Source of the DNA: an uncultured Veillonella sp.
GTDB lineage: Bacteria; Bacillota_C; Negativicutes; Veillonellales; Veillonellaceae
Assembly: GCA_900765235.1 (NCBI GenBank)
Contig: CAAFRK010000271.1
Span: 1-6,676 of the forward strand
Reading direction: 5' to 3'
DNA length: 6,676 nt
Below the pieces are notes generated by a model, which saw nothing but the letters and a program-made list of their open reading frames with translations, was not told the DNA's origin and made no database searches. How positions within the stretch are numbered: position 1 is the stretch's first letter; each line of letters starts with the position of its first letter. Of this stretch, positions 1-6,165 are shown piece after piece. Made by a program: the position numbers and the translations under genes.

Positions 1-1
1 T

Positions 2-655
2 ACATTGGGCCGTGATATCTATACGCGTGTTATGTACGGCGCTCGTATTTCCTTAACCATTGGTTTTGTAGCAGCTTTTATTAATCTTGTGATTGGCGTT
101 GCTTATGGCGGTATTGCGGGTTATATAGGTGGCAAGGTAGACCGTATCATGATGGGGATCGTAGATGTTTTGTACGGTATTCCACTTTTACTATACGTAA
201 TCTTATTGATGGTTGTACTTGGGCCTGGGCTAATCTCTATTTTTGTAGCGTTGGGGATTGCGTATTGGCTTAATATGGCCCGTATCGTACGCAGCCAAAT
301 TTTGAAAGTTAAAAACGAAGAATACATCATTGCAGCAGAAGCTATGGGTATTCCTAAGCATCGAATTTTATTGCGTCATATTTTACCAAACTGTGTAGGG
401 CCGATCATTATTACTTTAACATTGGCCATTCCTGAGGCTATTTTTACAGAAGCATTTCTTAGTTTTATCGGTTTAGGTGTAAATGCACCTATGGCGAGCT
501 GGGGCGTACTAGCTTCTGAAGGTATTAGTAGCATGCGCTCTTATCCGTTCCAATTGATTTTCCCAGCTGTTGCTATTAGTATTACCATGCTTGGTTTCGC
601 ATTTTTTGGCGACGGTTTACGTAATGTATTAGACCCTAAGGAAGGAGATAGATAA
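2..655 (+). CDS. oppC: Oligopeptide ABC transporter permease OppC, C-terminal part (5' end outside window)
   Basis: This is the second membrane subunit of an Opp/Dpp-type peptide importer; it forms the inner-membrane channel with OppB. The reading frame is open to the window edge and begins at TLGRDIYTRVMYGARISL, the conserved segment that follows the first membrane helix in this family. The true start and about 70-90 residues therefore lie upstream, and the TTG at 5 is not a start. About 217 codons are visible of a usual ~300. Several hydrophobic membrane segments follow (around visible residues 16-45, 48-90, 130-155 and 183-202). The cytoplasmic EAA loop that docks on the ATPases is clear at about 329-400 (IIAAEAMGIPKHRILLRHIL). 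The protein ends in LDPKEGDR, like the usual LDPR tail. Its stop codon overlaps the oppD start by one base (TAATG). Opp and Dpp permeases are hard to separate; the OppA-like binding protein downstream favours Opp. Confidence 0.95.
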   Translation, partial: TLGRDIYTRVMYGARISLTIGFVAAFINLVIGVAYGGIAGYIGGKVDRIMMGIVDVLYGIPLLLYVILLMVVLGPGLISIFVALGIAYWLNMARIVRSQILKVKNEEYIIAAEAMGIPKHRILLRHILPNCVGPIIITLTLAIPEAIFTEAFLSFIGLGVNAPMASWGVLASEGISSMRSYPFQLIFPAVAISITMLGFAFFGDGLRNVLDPKEGDR

Positions 656-1635
656 TGAATAATGCTATTGTTGATGTACGTAATGTATCTATTACCATCA
701 ATACCTTCCAAGGTCCGTTGCGAGTTATTCGCAATCAAGATATTTCTTTATACTCTGGTGAGATTTTAGGTATAGTCGGGGAATCTGGGTGTGGTAAATC
801 CGTTTTAGTTAACTCTTTAATGGGCTTATTGCCATATGGTAAAACTAAAATTAAAGCGGATACATTCATGATTGATGGTCATGATTGTTTAGGATTTACT
901 GAAGATGATTGGAATGAACTTCGTGGTACGACGGTTGCCATGGTGTTCCAAGATCCTATGACCTCCTTGAATCCTATCATGACCATTGGAGAGCAAATGT
1001 ATGAGGTTATCCATCGTACAAATGCGTATGGTGAAGATTACGATGAAAGGGCCATTGCCATCGATTTATTGAAGAAGATGGGGCTGTCTACACCAGAACG
1101 ACGGTTATCTCAATATCCTCATGAGTTGAGTGGCGGTATGCGCCAACGCGTATGTATTGCTATGGCAGTGGCCGGTCGTCCTAAGATTTTGATTTGTGAT
1201 GAGCCTACAACAGCTCTTGATATTACTACTGAGGCACAAATTTTGCGCCTTATGCAAACATTAGCCGTGGAGGCTGGCATAGGGATTATCTTTATCTCTC
1301 ATAACCTACGTGTTATTGCTCAAATTTGTGATCGGGTTATGGTTATGTACGCAGGTAAATGTGTTGAGTCTGCTACAGTAGATGGTATTTTTAGCGAGCC
1401 TCGTCACCCATATACTTTGGGGCTGTTACTTGCATTGCCTCAAGGTAAATGGCACGGCGAATTGAAGGCCGTTGAAGGTCAACCACCTGATCTATTTGAT
1501 TTACCTCGTGGATGCGCATTTAATCCTCGTTGTAAATGGGCTATGCGAATCTGCGGTAGTCGGGTTCCGATGGTTACAAATGTTGGTGAAAGTCACCAGT
1601 TTACATGTTGGTTAGCTAAGTTGGAGGGACTTTAA
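655..1635 (+). CDS. oppD: Oligopeptide ABC transporter ATP-binding protein OppD
   Basis: This is one of the two ATPases that power peptide import, acting on the cytoplasmic face of OppBC. At 326 residues it has the normal length for OppD/DppD. All nucleotide-binding motifs are present: Walker A GESGCGKS at 42-49, Q-loop Gln99 in FQDPMTSLNP, signature LSGGMRQR at 158-165, Walker B ILICDEP at 178-184 with catalytic Glu183, D-loop TALD at 186-189 and switch His216. The family-specific C-terminal domain includes RHPYTLGLL (250-258) and four cysteines, Cys287, 293, 300 and 318, in the arrangement typical of the oligopeptide/dipeptide C-terminal region. The start ATG overlaps the oppC stop (TAATG) and has an AAGGAG ribosome site at 642-647, seven bases upstream, so translational coupling is expected. 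DppD is the alternative name; sequence alone does not decide the substrate. Confidence 0.97.
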   Translation: MNNAIVDVRNVSITINTFQGPLRVIRNQDISLYSGEILGIVGESGCGKSVLVNSLMGLLPYGKTKIKADTFMIDGHDCLGFTEDDWNELRGTTVAMVFQDPMTSLNPIMTIGEQMYEVIHRTNAYGEDYDERAIAIDLLKKMGLSTPERRLSQYPHELSGGMRQRVCIAMAVAGRPKILICDEPTTALDITTEAQILRLMQTLAVEAGIGIIFISHNLRVIAQICDRVMVMYAGKCVESATVDGIFSEPRHPYTLGLLLALPQGKWHGELKAVEGQPPDLFDLPRGCAFNPRCKWAMRICGSRVPMVTNVGESHQFTCWLAKLEGL

Positions 1636-2582
1636 TGAGTTACGTATGGGAGACTGACAATCTCGTTAAAGAGTTCACCCTGTCAGGCGGCTTATTTAAG
1701 CCAAAACAAACGGTACACGCCGTACAAGGCGTGAGTCTATATCAATCACCAGGGGAAACCCTAGGTATCGTAGGTGAATCTGGATGTGGTAAATCTACAT
1801 TTGGTTACACTTTGATGGGTTTATATCAAGCTACATCTGGTTCTATTTATATGAATGGTCGACATATCAACCCTTATGTGGATAGAGAGTCTGTTCACCC
1901 GGTGATGCAAATGGTATTTCAAAATCCTTATGCATCCCTTAATCCGCGGCTTACGGTTAATGCGATTTTAGAGGAGCCTTTAGAACTGGATCCAAAGTAT
2001 ACACCTCGAGATCGCGTGATTCGTGTAAAAGAGGTGCTTGACCAAGTTGGCTTAAATATGTCATTTGGTGAGCGTTATGCTCATGAACTATCTGGTGGGC
2101 AACGTCAACGTATCGGCATTGCACGGGCTCTTATTATGGAGCCTCAATGTATCATCTGTGATGAGCCGATTTCTGCGTTAGATGTATCTATCCAAGTGCA
2201 AATTATGACATTACTAGAACGGTTACAAGAACAACATGGTATTTCGTACCTCTTTATTTCTCATGATTTAAATATGGTGCGCTACATTAGTCATCGCATG
2301 GTTGTTATGTATTTAGGTGCCGTCATGGAAGAAGGTCCTGCATTGGACTTATATGAATTCCCTCAGCATCCGTATACCCGTGCATTGACGGCCTTAAATG
2401 GTCCAGTTATGCCACATGCACCAATTGGGGCACCGCTTAAAGGGGATCCACCAAATCCATTAGACCCACCAAAAGGGTGTCTGTTTAGTGGTCGATGTCC
2501 AGAAGCGGAAGGTCGTTGTTTTACAGAACGTCCGCCACTTCGAGATTGGGCAGATCGCCGCATCGCATGCTGGCACATATAA
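1635..2582 (+). CDS. oppF: Oligopeptide ABC transporter ATP-binding protein OppF
   Basis: This is the second ATPase of the peptide importer and pairs with OppD. It has 315 residues, close to the usual 310-335. The motifs are Walker A GESGCGKS at 47-54, Q-loop Gln96 in FQNPYASLNPR, signature LSGGQRQR at 152-159, Walker B CIICDEP at 172-178 with Glu177, D-loop SALD at 180-183, and His210 in FISHDL. The OppF type, rather than OppD, is indicated by LSGGQRQRIGIARAL, DEPISALDVSIQ and QHPYTRAL (244-251). The C-terminus carries Cys282, 288, 295 and 312, with nearly the same spacing as the cysteines of OppD. The start overlaps the oppD stop (TAATG) and follows a GGAGGG ribosome site at 1623-1628. All catalytic residues are intact, so both ATP sites of the heterodimer look competent. 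Confidence 0.97.
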   Translation: MSYVWETDNLVKEFTLSGGLFKPKQTVHAVQGVSLYQSPGETLGIVGESGCGKSTFGYTLMGLYQATSGSIYMNGRHINPYVDRESVHPVMQMVFQNPYASLNPRLTVNAILEEPLELDPKYTPRDRVIRVKEVLDQVGLNMSFGERYAHELSGGQRQRIGIARALIMEPQCIICDEPISALDVSIQVQIMTLLERLQEQHGISYLFISHDLNMVRYISHRMVVMYLGAVMEEGPALDLYEFPQHPYTRALTALNGPVMPHAPIGAPLKGDPPNPLDPPKGCLFSGRCPEAEGRCFTERPPLRDWADRRIACWHI

Positions 2583-2594
2583 TGGGAGAATAGT

Positions 2595-3413
2595 ATGGAA
2601 AAACTAATTGTTGGCAAGTCCTTGGAACATCAACTAGATACAGTCATTAAAGAATTGGCACCAGCAGGGAATATATCTTATGCGGTGCTACAATTCGATG
2701 ATGAAGAGGAACCAACACTCATCGCAGCTAGAGGTGAAAATACTGTACATTCTAGTGCGAGTTTAATTAAGGTACTTATCATGGAATATGTCTTTCATTT
2801 AGCTCGTACGGAGCAATTGGACATTAATGATACAGTTCCTTTATCTAGAACTCCACGCGTTGAAGGTGGCGGCGCACTACAAGAGTTAGTTGGTAAACAT
2901 AGTTTTACATATCTTGAGTTATGCCGTCTTATGATGGTTCTTAGTGATAATATCGCAACAAATCTACTCATCACAGTGCTCGGCATGGAAAATATCAATG
3001 CTCGTGCAGAAAAGCTTGGTGTGGATGAGATGGAGCTTAATCGCATGATGATGGACTTTAACGCCCTAGCTGAAGGTCGTGATAATCACATTACAGCTAT
3101 GTCGTTAGCTCGTTTGTATAAACACATTTTTGAATGTCGTGATAGAGATGCTTATGGCAGAGAAATGTGGAATATCTTAGGTCGCCAACAATTCCGTGAT
3201 ATCTTACCATTTTACTGGGGAGAAGGCATACGCTTTCACCATAAAACAGGATCCCTTGATCGTGTAGAACATGATGGGGGTGTAATAGAAACATTTAGGG
3301 GTCATTTTTGTTTTATCCTTTTAATGAGCGATATCGATAATGACCGAGGTAAAGAGTTAGGCGCTCAAGTTGGGCGCATCATGAAAGAATTTGTAGAGGA
3401 AGCATTGCCATGA
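2595..3413 (+). CDS. Cytoplasmic-type serine hydrolase of the class A beta-lactamase fold
   Basis: This is a 272-residue active-site serine hydrolase related to class A beta-lactamases and penicillin-binding enzymes. The three hallmark motifs are present in order and with normal spacing: SLIK at 56-59 (nucleophile Ser56, general-base Lys59), SDN at 117-119, and KTGS at 217-220. The omega-loop region reads LNRMMMDFNALAEGRDN (148-164). The position expected for the deacylating Glu166 of true lactamases falls near Met153/Asp154, so a clear Glu166 equivalent is not seen. The N-terminus (MEKLIVGKSLEHQLDTV) is charged and has no signal peptide or membrane segment, so the protein should stay in the cytoplasm. 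It starts 12 bases after oppF with GGGAG at 2584-2588, and its stop overlaps the oppA start. Context suggests it acts on imported peptides or amides, but that is inference. A role as a resistance beta-lactamase is unlikely without export. Fold assignment is secure; substrate is unknown. Confidence 0.9.
   Translation: MEKLIVGKSLEHQLDTVIKELAPAGNISYAVLQFDDEEEPTLIAARGENTVHSSASLIKVLIMEYVFHLARTEQLDINDTVPLSRTPRVEGGGALQELVGKHSFTYLELCRLMMVLSDNIATNLLITVLGMENINARAEKLGVDEMELNRMMMDFNALAEGRDNHITAMSLARLYKHIFECRDRDAYGREMWNILGRQQFRDILPFYWGEGIRFHHKTGSLDRVEHDGGVIETFRGHFCFILLMSDIDNDRGKELGAQVGRIMKEFVEEALP
3395..3400 (+). promoter_or_regulatory. Ribosome binding site of oppA, inside the upstream gene
   Basis: AGAGGA lies within the last codons of the serine hydrolase gene, 9 bases before the first ATG of the ATGATG pair and 12 before the second. 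The spacing favours 3410 as the start. The oppA initiation region therefore depends on ribosomes finishing the hydrolase gene, which would couple the two proteins. Confidence 0.6.
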
Positions 3414-5011
3414 TGGATAAACGAAACTTGTTAAAACTCATGGTCCTCGCTCTAGGGGTGAGCGTACTCTTATTCGTATTTGGGTACCCTCGTGGTGTTC
3501 AACCAATCGATGAACACACAATCCGCTATGTTATTGAGCAGGAACCATCCACATTGGATCCCGCAAAGTCTACTACCTCTCCGGAGGCTACGGTTCAACT
3601 TCAATTATTCGATGGTCTAGTTCGTTTAAATGATGAAAGTGAACCTGAAGCAGCACTTGCTAAAAATTGGGACATCTCCGATGATGGTCGTGAGTATACC
3701 TTCCATTTACGACCTAATTTAAAATGGTCCAATGGAGAGCCTTTGACGGCTTATGACTTTGAATACGCTTGGAAGCGCGTATTAGACCCTGAAGTCCATG
3801 CGGATAATGCATATATGTTATATGTATTGGAAAATGGTGAAGCTTTTAATACGGGTAAAGCTGCAGCTGAAGATGTTGGGGTTAAAGCTATTGATGAGGA
3901 TACATTGGTAGTTACCTTAGAAAATCCAACGGCTTATTTCTTGAAATTATTAGCGTCTCATAGCTATTACCCAGTGAGTAAAAAAGCAGTAGAAGCTCAC
4001 GAAAACTGGGCGGCTAATGCGGAAACAATAGTATCTAATGGTCCATATCGTTTACTTTCTTGGAAGCATAATGGGGAAATGGATTTCATTAAGAATCCAA
4101 ACTATTGGGATGCAGAATCTGTGAAGACAGAGAAAATGAATTGGCCTATTAGTGAGTCTCAAAGTACACGCCTTACCTTAGTTGAAGGTGGCGAAGCTGA
4201 TATGACGGTTGAGCCTCCTGTAGCGGATCAAAAACGTCTAGAAGAAGCCGGCCTATTACATATTGGCCCTATGCTTGGTAACTACTATTACGTATTCAAT
4301 GTGAAAGCAGAACCTTTCACAGATCCAGATGTGCGTAAAGCCTTTTCTATGGTTATCAACCGTGCTAATATTGTTAATAATATTGTTAGAGGCGGTAAAG
4401 AGCCAGCTTATGCATTCGTACCATATGGTATGCTTGAAAGCAATGGTCGTGAAGACTTCCGTGAAGCTGGTAGCTATCTCGTATACGAAGATGTAGAGCA
4501 AGCCAAGGAAATCCTGAAAAAGGCTGGCTATGGCAAGAATCGTCCATTGCCGCAAATTACGATTTTGTATAATACAAGTGAATTACATAAAGCTATTGCA
4601 GAAGCGATTCAAGATGCATGGATAAATGCATTTGGCGCAGATGTACGCTTACAAAATCAAGAGACAAAGGTATTCTTGGCAGACCGTGAAGCTGGCAAGT
4701 ACCAAGTAGCTCGCGCTTCTTGGGTTGCCGATTATAGCGATCCACAAAACTTTTTAGAGGTATTCTCTGCTGAAGATAACGATGGTCAGTATCATAGTGA
4801 TGAGTATAATGAGTTGATTGCACGTATTCGTACAACTCCAAATGGGGCGGCTCGTGATGCGTTGATGCATGAAGCAGAAAAGATGATTTTTGATGAATCT
4901 CTTGTTATGCCGTTGTACTTTACAACACAACCATATGTGACAATCGGAACAATTCAAAATTATTTCTGGACCACATTGGGACTTGTTGACTTTAAAAAAG
5001 CATACAAATAA
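3410..5011 (+). CDS. oppA: Oligopeptide-binding protein OppA (extracytoplasmic solute-binding protein, family 5)
   Basis: This protein captures peptides outside the inner membrane and delivers them to OppBC. It has 533 residues, the usual length for OppA. The N-terminus has a basic stretch (MMDKRNLLK) and a hydrophobic core at about 7-25, so it is Sec-targeted. There is no lipobox cysteine and no clear AxA cleavage site. Family 5 features include VIEQEPSTLDPAKS (41-54), the signature region LAKNWDISDDGREYTFHLRP (83-102), and KWSNGEPLTAYDFEYAWKRV (105-124), which is closer to OppA than to DppA. Asp441 in WVADYSDP matches the Asp of E. coli OppA (WCADYNEP) that binds the peptide amino terminus. 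The start is ATGATG at 3410. The first ATG gives the ATGA overlap with the preceding gene and sits 9 bases from AGAGGA, so I prefer it over 3413. The gene lies last in the operon and is followed by a strong terminator. Confidence 0.96.
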   Translation: MMDKRNLLKLMVLALGVSVLLFVFGYPRGVQPIDEHTIRYVIEQEPSTLDPAKSTTSPEATVQLQLFDGLVRLNDESEPEAALAKNWDISDDGREYTFHLRPNLKWSNGEPLTAYDFEYAWKRVLDPEVHADNAYMLYVLENGEAFNTGKAAAEDVGVKAIDEDTLVVTLENPTAYFLKLLASHSYYPVSKKAVEAHENWAANAETIVSNGPYRLLSWKHNGEMDFIKNPNYWDAESVKTEKMNWPISESQSTRLTLVEGGEADMTVEPPVADQKRLEEAGLLHIGPMLGNYYYVFNVKAEPFTDPDVRKAFSMVINRANIVNNIVRGGKEPAYAFVPYGMLESNGREDFREAGSYLVYEDVEQAKEILKKAGYGKNRPLPQITILYNTSELHKAIAEAIQDAWINAFGADVRLQNQETKVFLADREAGKYQVARASWVADYSDPQNFLEVFSAEDNDGQYHSDEYNELIARIRTTPNGAARDALMHEAEKMIFDESLVMPLYFTTQPYVTIGTIQNYFWTTLGLVDFKKAYK

Positions 5012-5020
5012 GATACACTT

Positions 5021-5052
5021 AAGACGTACACCTTGTGTACGTCTTTTGTTGT
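5021..5052 (+). terminator. Intrinsic terminator after oppA
   Basis: AAGACGTACAC (5021-5031) pairs perfectly with GTGTACGTCTT (5035-5045) around a 3-base CTT loop. TTGTTGT follows, so the RNA tail from the end of the stem is UUUUGUUGU. It lies 9 bases after the oppA stop and closes the opp operon. The opposite side of the stem lacks a matching T-run on the minus strand, so it looks one-directional. Confidence 0.9.
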
Positions 5053-5073
5053 ATGGGAATATTAATATATTAT
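5046..5073 (+). promoter_or_regulatory. Candidate sigma-A-type promoter for ldcA
   Basis: TTGTTG (5046-5051) resembles a -35 box and TATTAT (5068-5073) resembles a -10 box, with a 16-base spacer. Transcription would begin near 5080, about 20 bases before the ldcA start. The -35 box coincides with the tail of the upstream terminator. The surrounding region is AT-rich, so chance matches are possible; a shifted -10 such as TATATT at 5066 is an alternative. Confidence 0.4.
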
Positions 5074-5100
5074 AAGTTAACAGGTATTTTCTGAGGATAT

Positions 5101-6039
5101 ATGGACTGGATTGAACCAAAACGTTTGGCACCGGGGATGACCATAGGTATTATGGCACCTGCTAGTGCTAGCGATGAAGATTTACATAGAATAGAAGAAA
5201 TTTGTAAGGCTAAAGGCTATAAGGTGCTTGTAGGTGAAAGTGCAAGGAGAAAGGGGCTATATGGAGGCACACCTGAGGAGCAAGCCGTAGAATTTCAATA
5301 CATGATGACTGTGGCTCCTTGTGATACGGTTCTTGCCTTGCGCGGTGGTTATGGCACGATGCGCTATTTAGATTTATTAGATTATAAAGCGATTCGTAAG
5401 TATCGGAAGGCTTTTGTTGGATATAGTGATTGTACAGCACTTCATATGGCTATTAATCGATATAGCCGCCTCATTACTTATCATGGACCTATGGGGGTAG
5501 ATTTTAAATTAGACCGTAAGTCAGATATTGATACGCTATTTAATGCTTTAGAAGGCAAATTAAAAGTTATAGAACCCTTGCCAGAGCCTCCCCGAGGTGC
5601 GATTGGCACAGAACTCGGTGAGGGTATTTTACGAGGTGGTAATATGACGATGGTATCCATGTTATCGGGAACGCCTTATTTTTTAGAGAATGAATCATGG
5701 GAAGATACCTTACTATTTATTGAAGATGTAGGGGAGGCTCCTTATAAGCTGGATCGCATGTTACAACAATTTCGACTCAGCGGTTTGTTGAGCCGTATTA
5801 AAGGCTTAGTCATTGGTATCTTTACAGATTGTGAAGGAGATGAAGATGAGCGTGATTACGATTTAGGTTATGAAGCATTGCGCTATATGGAGGAAAATAG
5901 AAATCCAAAATTACCAGATCCTTTTGTATGCTATGTGCCAACGGGACATGGGGCGCCACATCAAACATTACCGCTAGGAGCGACGATTAGCTTTAGATAT
6001 ATTTCTAATACCATCATCGTTCATCCTTATACGAAATAG
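5101..6039 (+). CDS. ldcA: LD-carboxypeptidase, peptidase family S66 (LdcA/MccF/YkfA type)
   Basis: Enzymes of this family remove the terminal D-amino acid from murein tetrapeptides by cutting an L-D bond in the cytoplasm; MccF relatives instead cleave microcin C-type compounds. The protein has 312 residues, normal for the family, and no signal peptide. The Ser-Glu-His triad is visible: Ser109 in VGYSDCTALH, Glu208 in LLFIEDVGEAPYKLDRML, and His283 in PTGHGAPHQTLPLG. Other family marks are the N-terminal LAPGMTIGIMAPAS (9-22), ALRGGYGTMRYLD (79-91), TYHGPMG (126-132) and GILRGGNMTMV (175-185). The start at 5101 has GAGGA just upstream (5093-5097), giving short but workable spacing. It follows the opp operon across a terminator, so it is probably transcribed separately, although the pairing with a peptide importer recalls the B. 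subtilis dpp-ykf locus. LdcA and the MccF/YkfA subtype cannot be separated by eye. Confidence 0.93.
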   Translation: MDWIEPKRLAPGMTIGIMAPASASDEDLHRIEEICKAKGYKVLVGESARRKGLYGGTPEEQAVEFQYMMTVAPCDTVLALRGGYGTMRYLDLLDYKAIRKYRKAFVGYSDCTALHMAINRYSRLITYHGPMGVDFKLDRKSDIDTLFNALEGKLKVIEPLPEPPRGAIGTELGEGILRGGNMTMVSMLSGTPYFLENESWEDTLLFIEDVGEAPYKLDRMLQQFRLSGLLSRIKGLVIGIFTDCEGDEDERDYDLGYEALRYMEENRNPKLPDPFVCYVPTGHGAPHQTLPLGATISFRYISNTIIVHPYTK

Positions 6040-6065
6040 TTAAGAGCTTTTGGATGAACGATTTT
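6016..6065 (+). terminator. Possible terminator stem overlapping the end of ldcA
   Basis: ATCGTTCATCC (6016-6026), inside the last ldcA codons, pairs perfectly over 11 bp with GGATGAACGAT (6052-6062). Only a short U-run follows (TTTT at 6062-6065). The loop is 25 bases and contains the stop codon. The perfect stem just after a gene suggests a terminator or an mRNA 3'-end stabiliser, but the long loop and short T-run make termination strength uncertain. Confidence 0.5.
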
Positions 6066-6069
6066 ACTT

Positions 6070-6154
6070 AATAGGCAAATAGATATTAGATAAAAATAGT
6101 AGTTACCGTGATATTAGGTAATAAAATAATAGGTAATAAGATATTAGATAATAA
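6070..6154 (+). repeat. Degenerate AT-rich direct repeats in the leader of the M20 gene
   Basis: A 27-base unit occurs at 6070-6096 and again at 6128-6154 with 23 of 27 identical positions. Its second half, GATATTAGRTAAWAA, also occurs at 6110-6124, giving three copies starting at 6082, 6110 and 6140. TTACC (6103-6107) and GGTAA (6117-6121) form a small inverted pair between them. The array ends just before the ribosome site of the next gene. It could hold promoter or operator elements or simply be slippage-prone AT-rich sequence. TAAAAT at 6122-6127 could be a -10 box, but no convincing -35 box lies at the right distance. Confidence 0.6.
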
Positions 6155-6155
6155 C

Positions 6156-6163
6156 AAGGGGAG
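6156..6163 (+). promoter_or_regulatory. Ribosome binding site of the M20 gene
   Basis: AAGGGGAG is a purine-rich Shine-Dalgarno site only 2 bases from the ATG at 6166, or 4 bases counting from the GGGG. It is the only good site near the beginning of the open M20 frame and fixes the start. Confidence 0.65.
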
Positions 6164-6165
6164 TT

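Noticed and set aside
2582..2593. Three-codon mini-frame (ATG GGA GAA TAG) overlapping the oppF stop
   Set aside because: It could look like a coupling peptide, but its codons are the ribosome site of the next gene, and so short a frame is expected by chance.
2363..2617. 84-codon minus-strand open frame over the end of oppF
   Set aside because: It is antisense to the conserved cysteine-containing tail of OppF and is low-complexity in Gly, Pro and Ser, as expected of a shadow frame.
2595..3413. Reading the serine hydrolase as an antibiotic-resistance beta-lactamase
   Set aside because: There is no export signal, no clear Glu166 equivalent, and the gene is embedded in a housekeeping peptide transport operon.
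4366..4388. Tandem repeat TAATATTGTTA with 12-base period inside oppA
   Set aside because: It encodes the ordinary repeated segment NIVNNIV in the protein; codon usage explains it.
4256..4555. 99-codon minus-strand open frame inside oppA
   Set aside because: It is a shadow of the conserved oppA frame with no recognisable domain.
4754..5131. 125-codon open frame on the minus strand across the end of oppA and the terminator
   Set aside because: It is antisense to a clear oppA, crosses the terminator hairpin, resembles no family and has an unlikely composition rich in Cys, Ile and Asn.
6070..6154. CRISPR-like array
   Set aside because: Repeats are imperfect and AT-rich, the intervals are not uniform unique spacers, and no cas genes are nearby.
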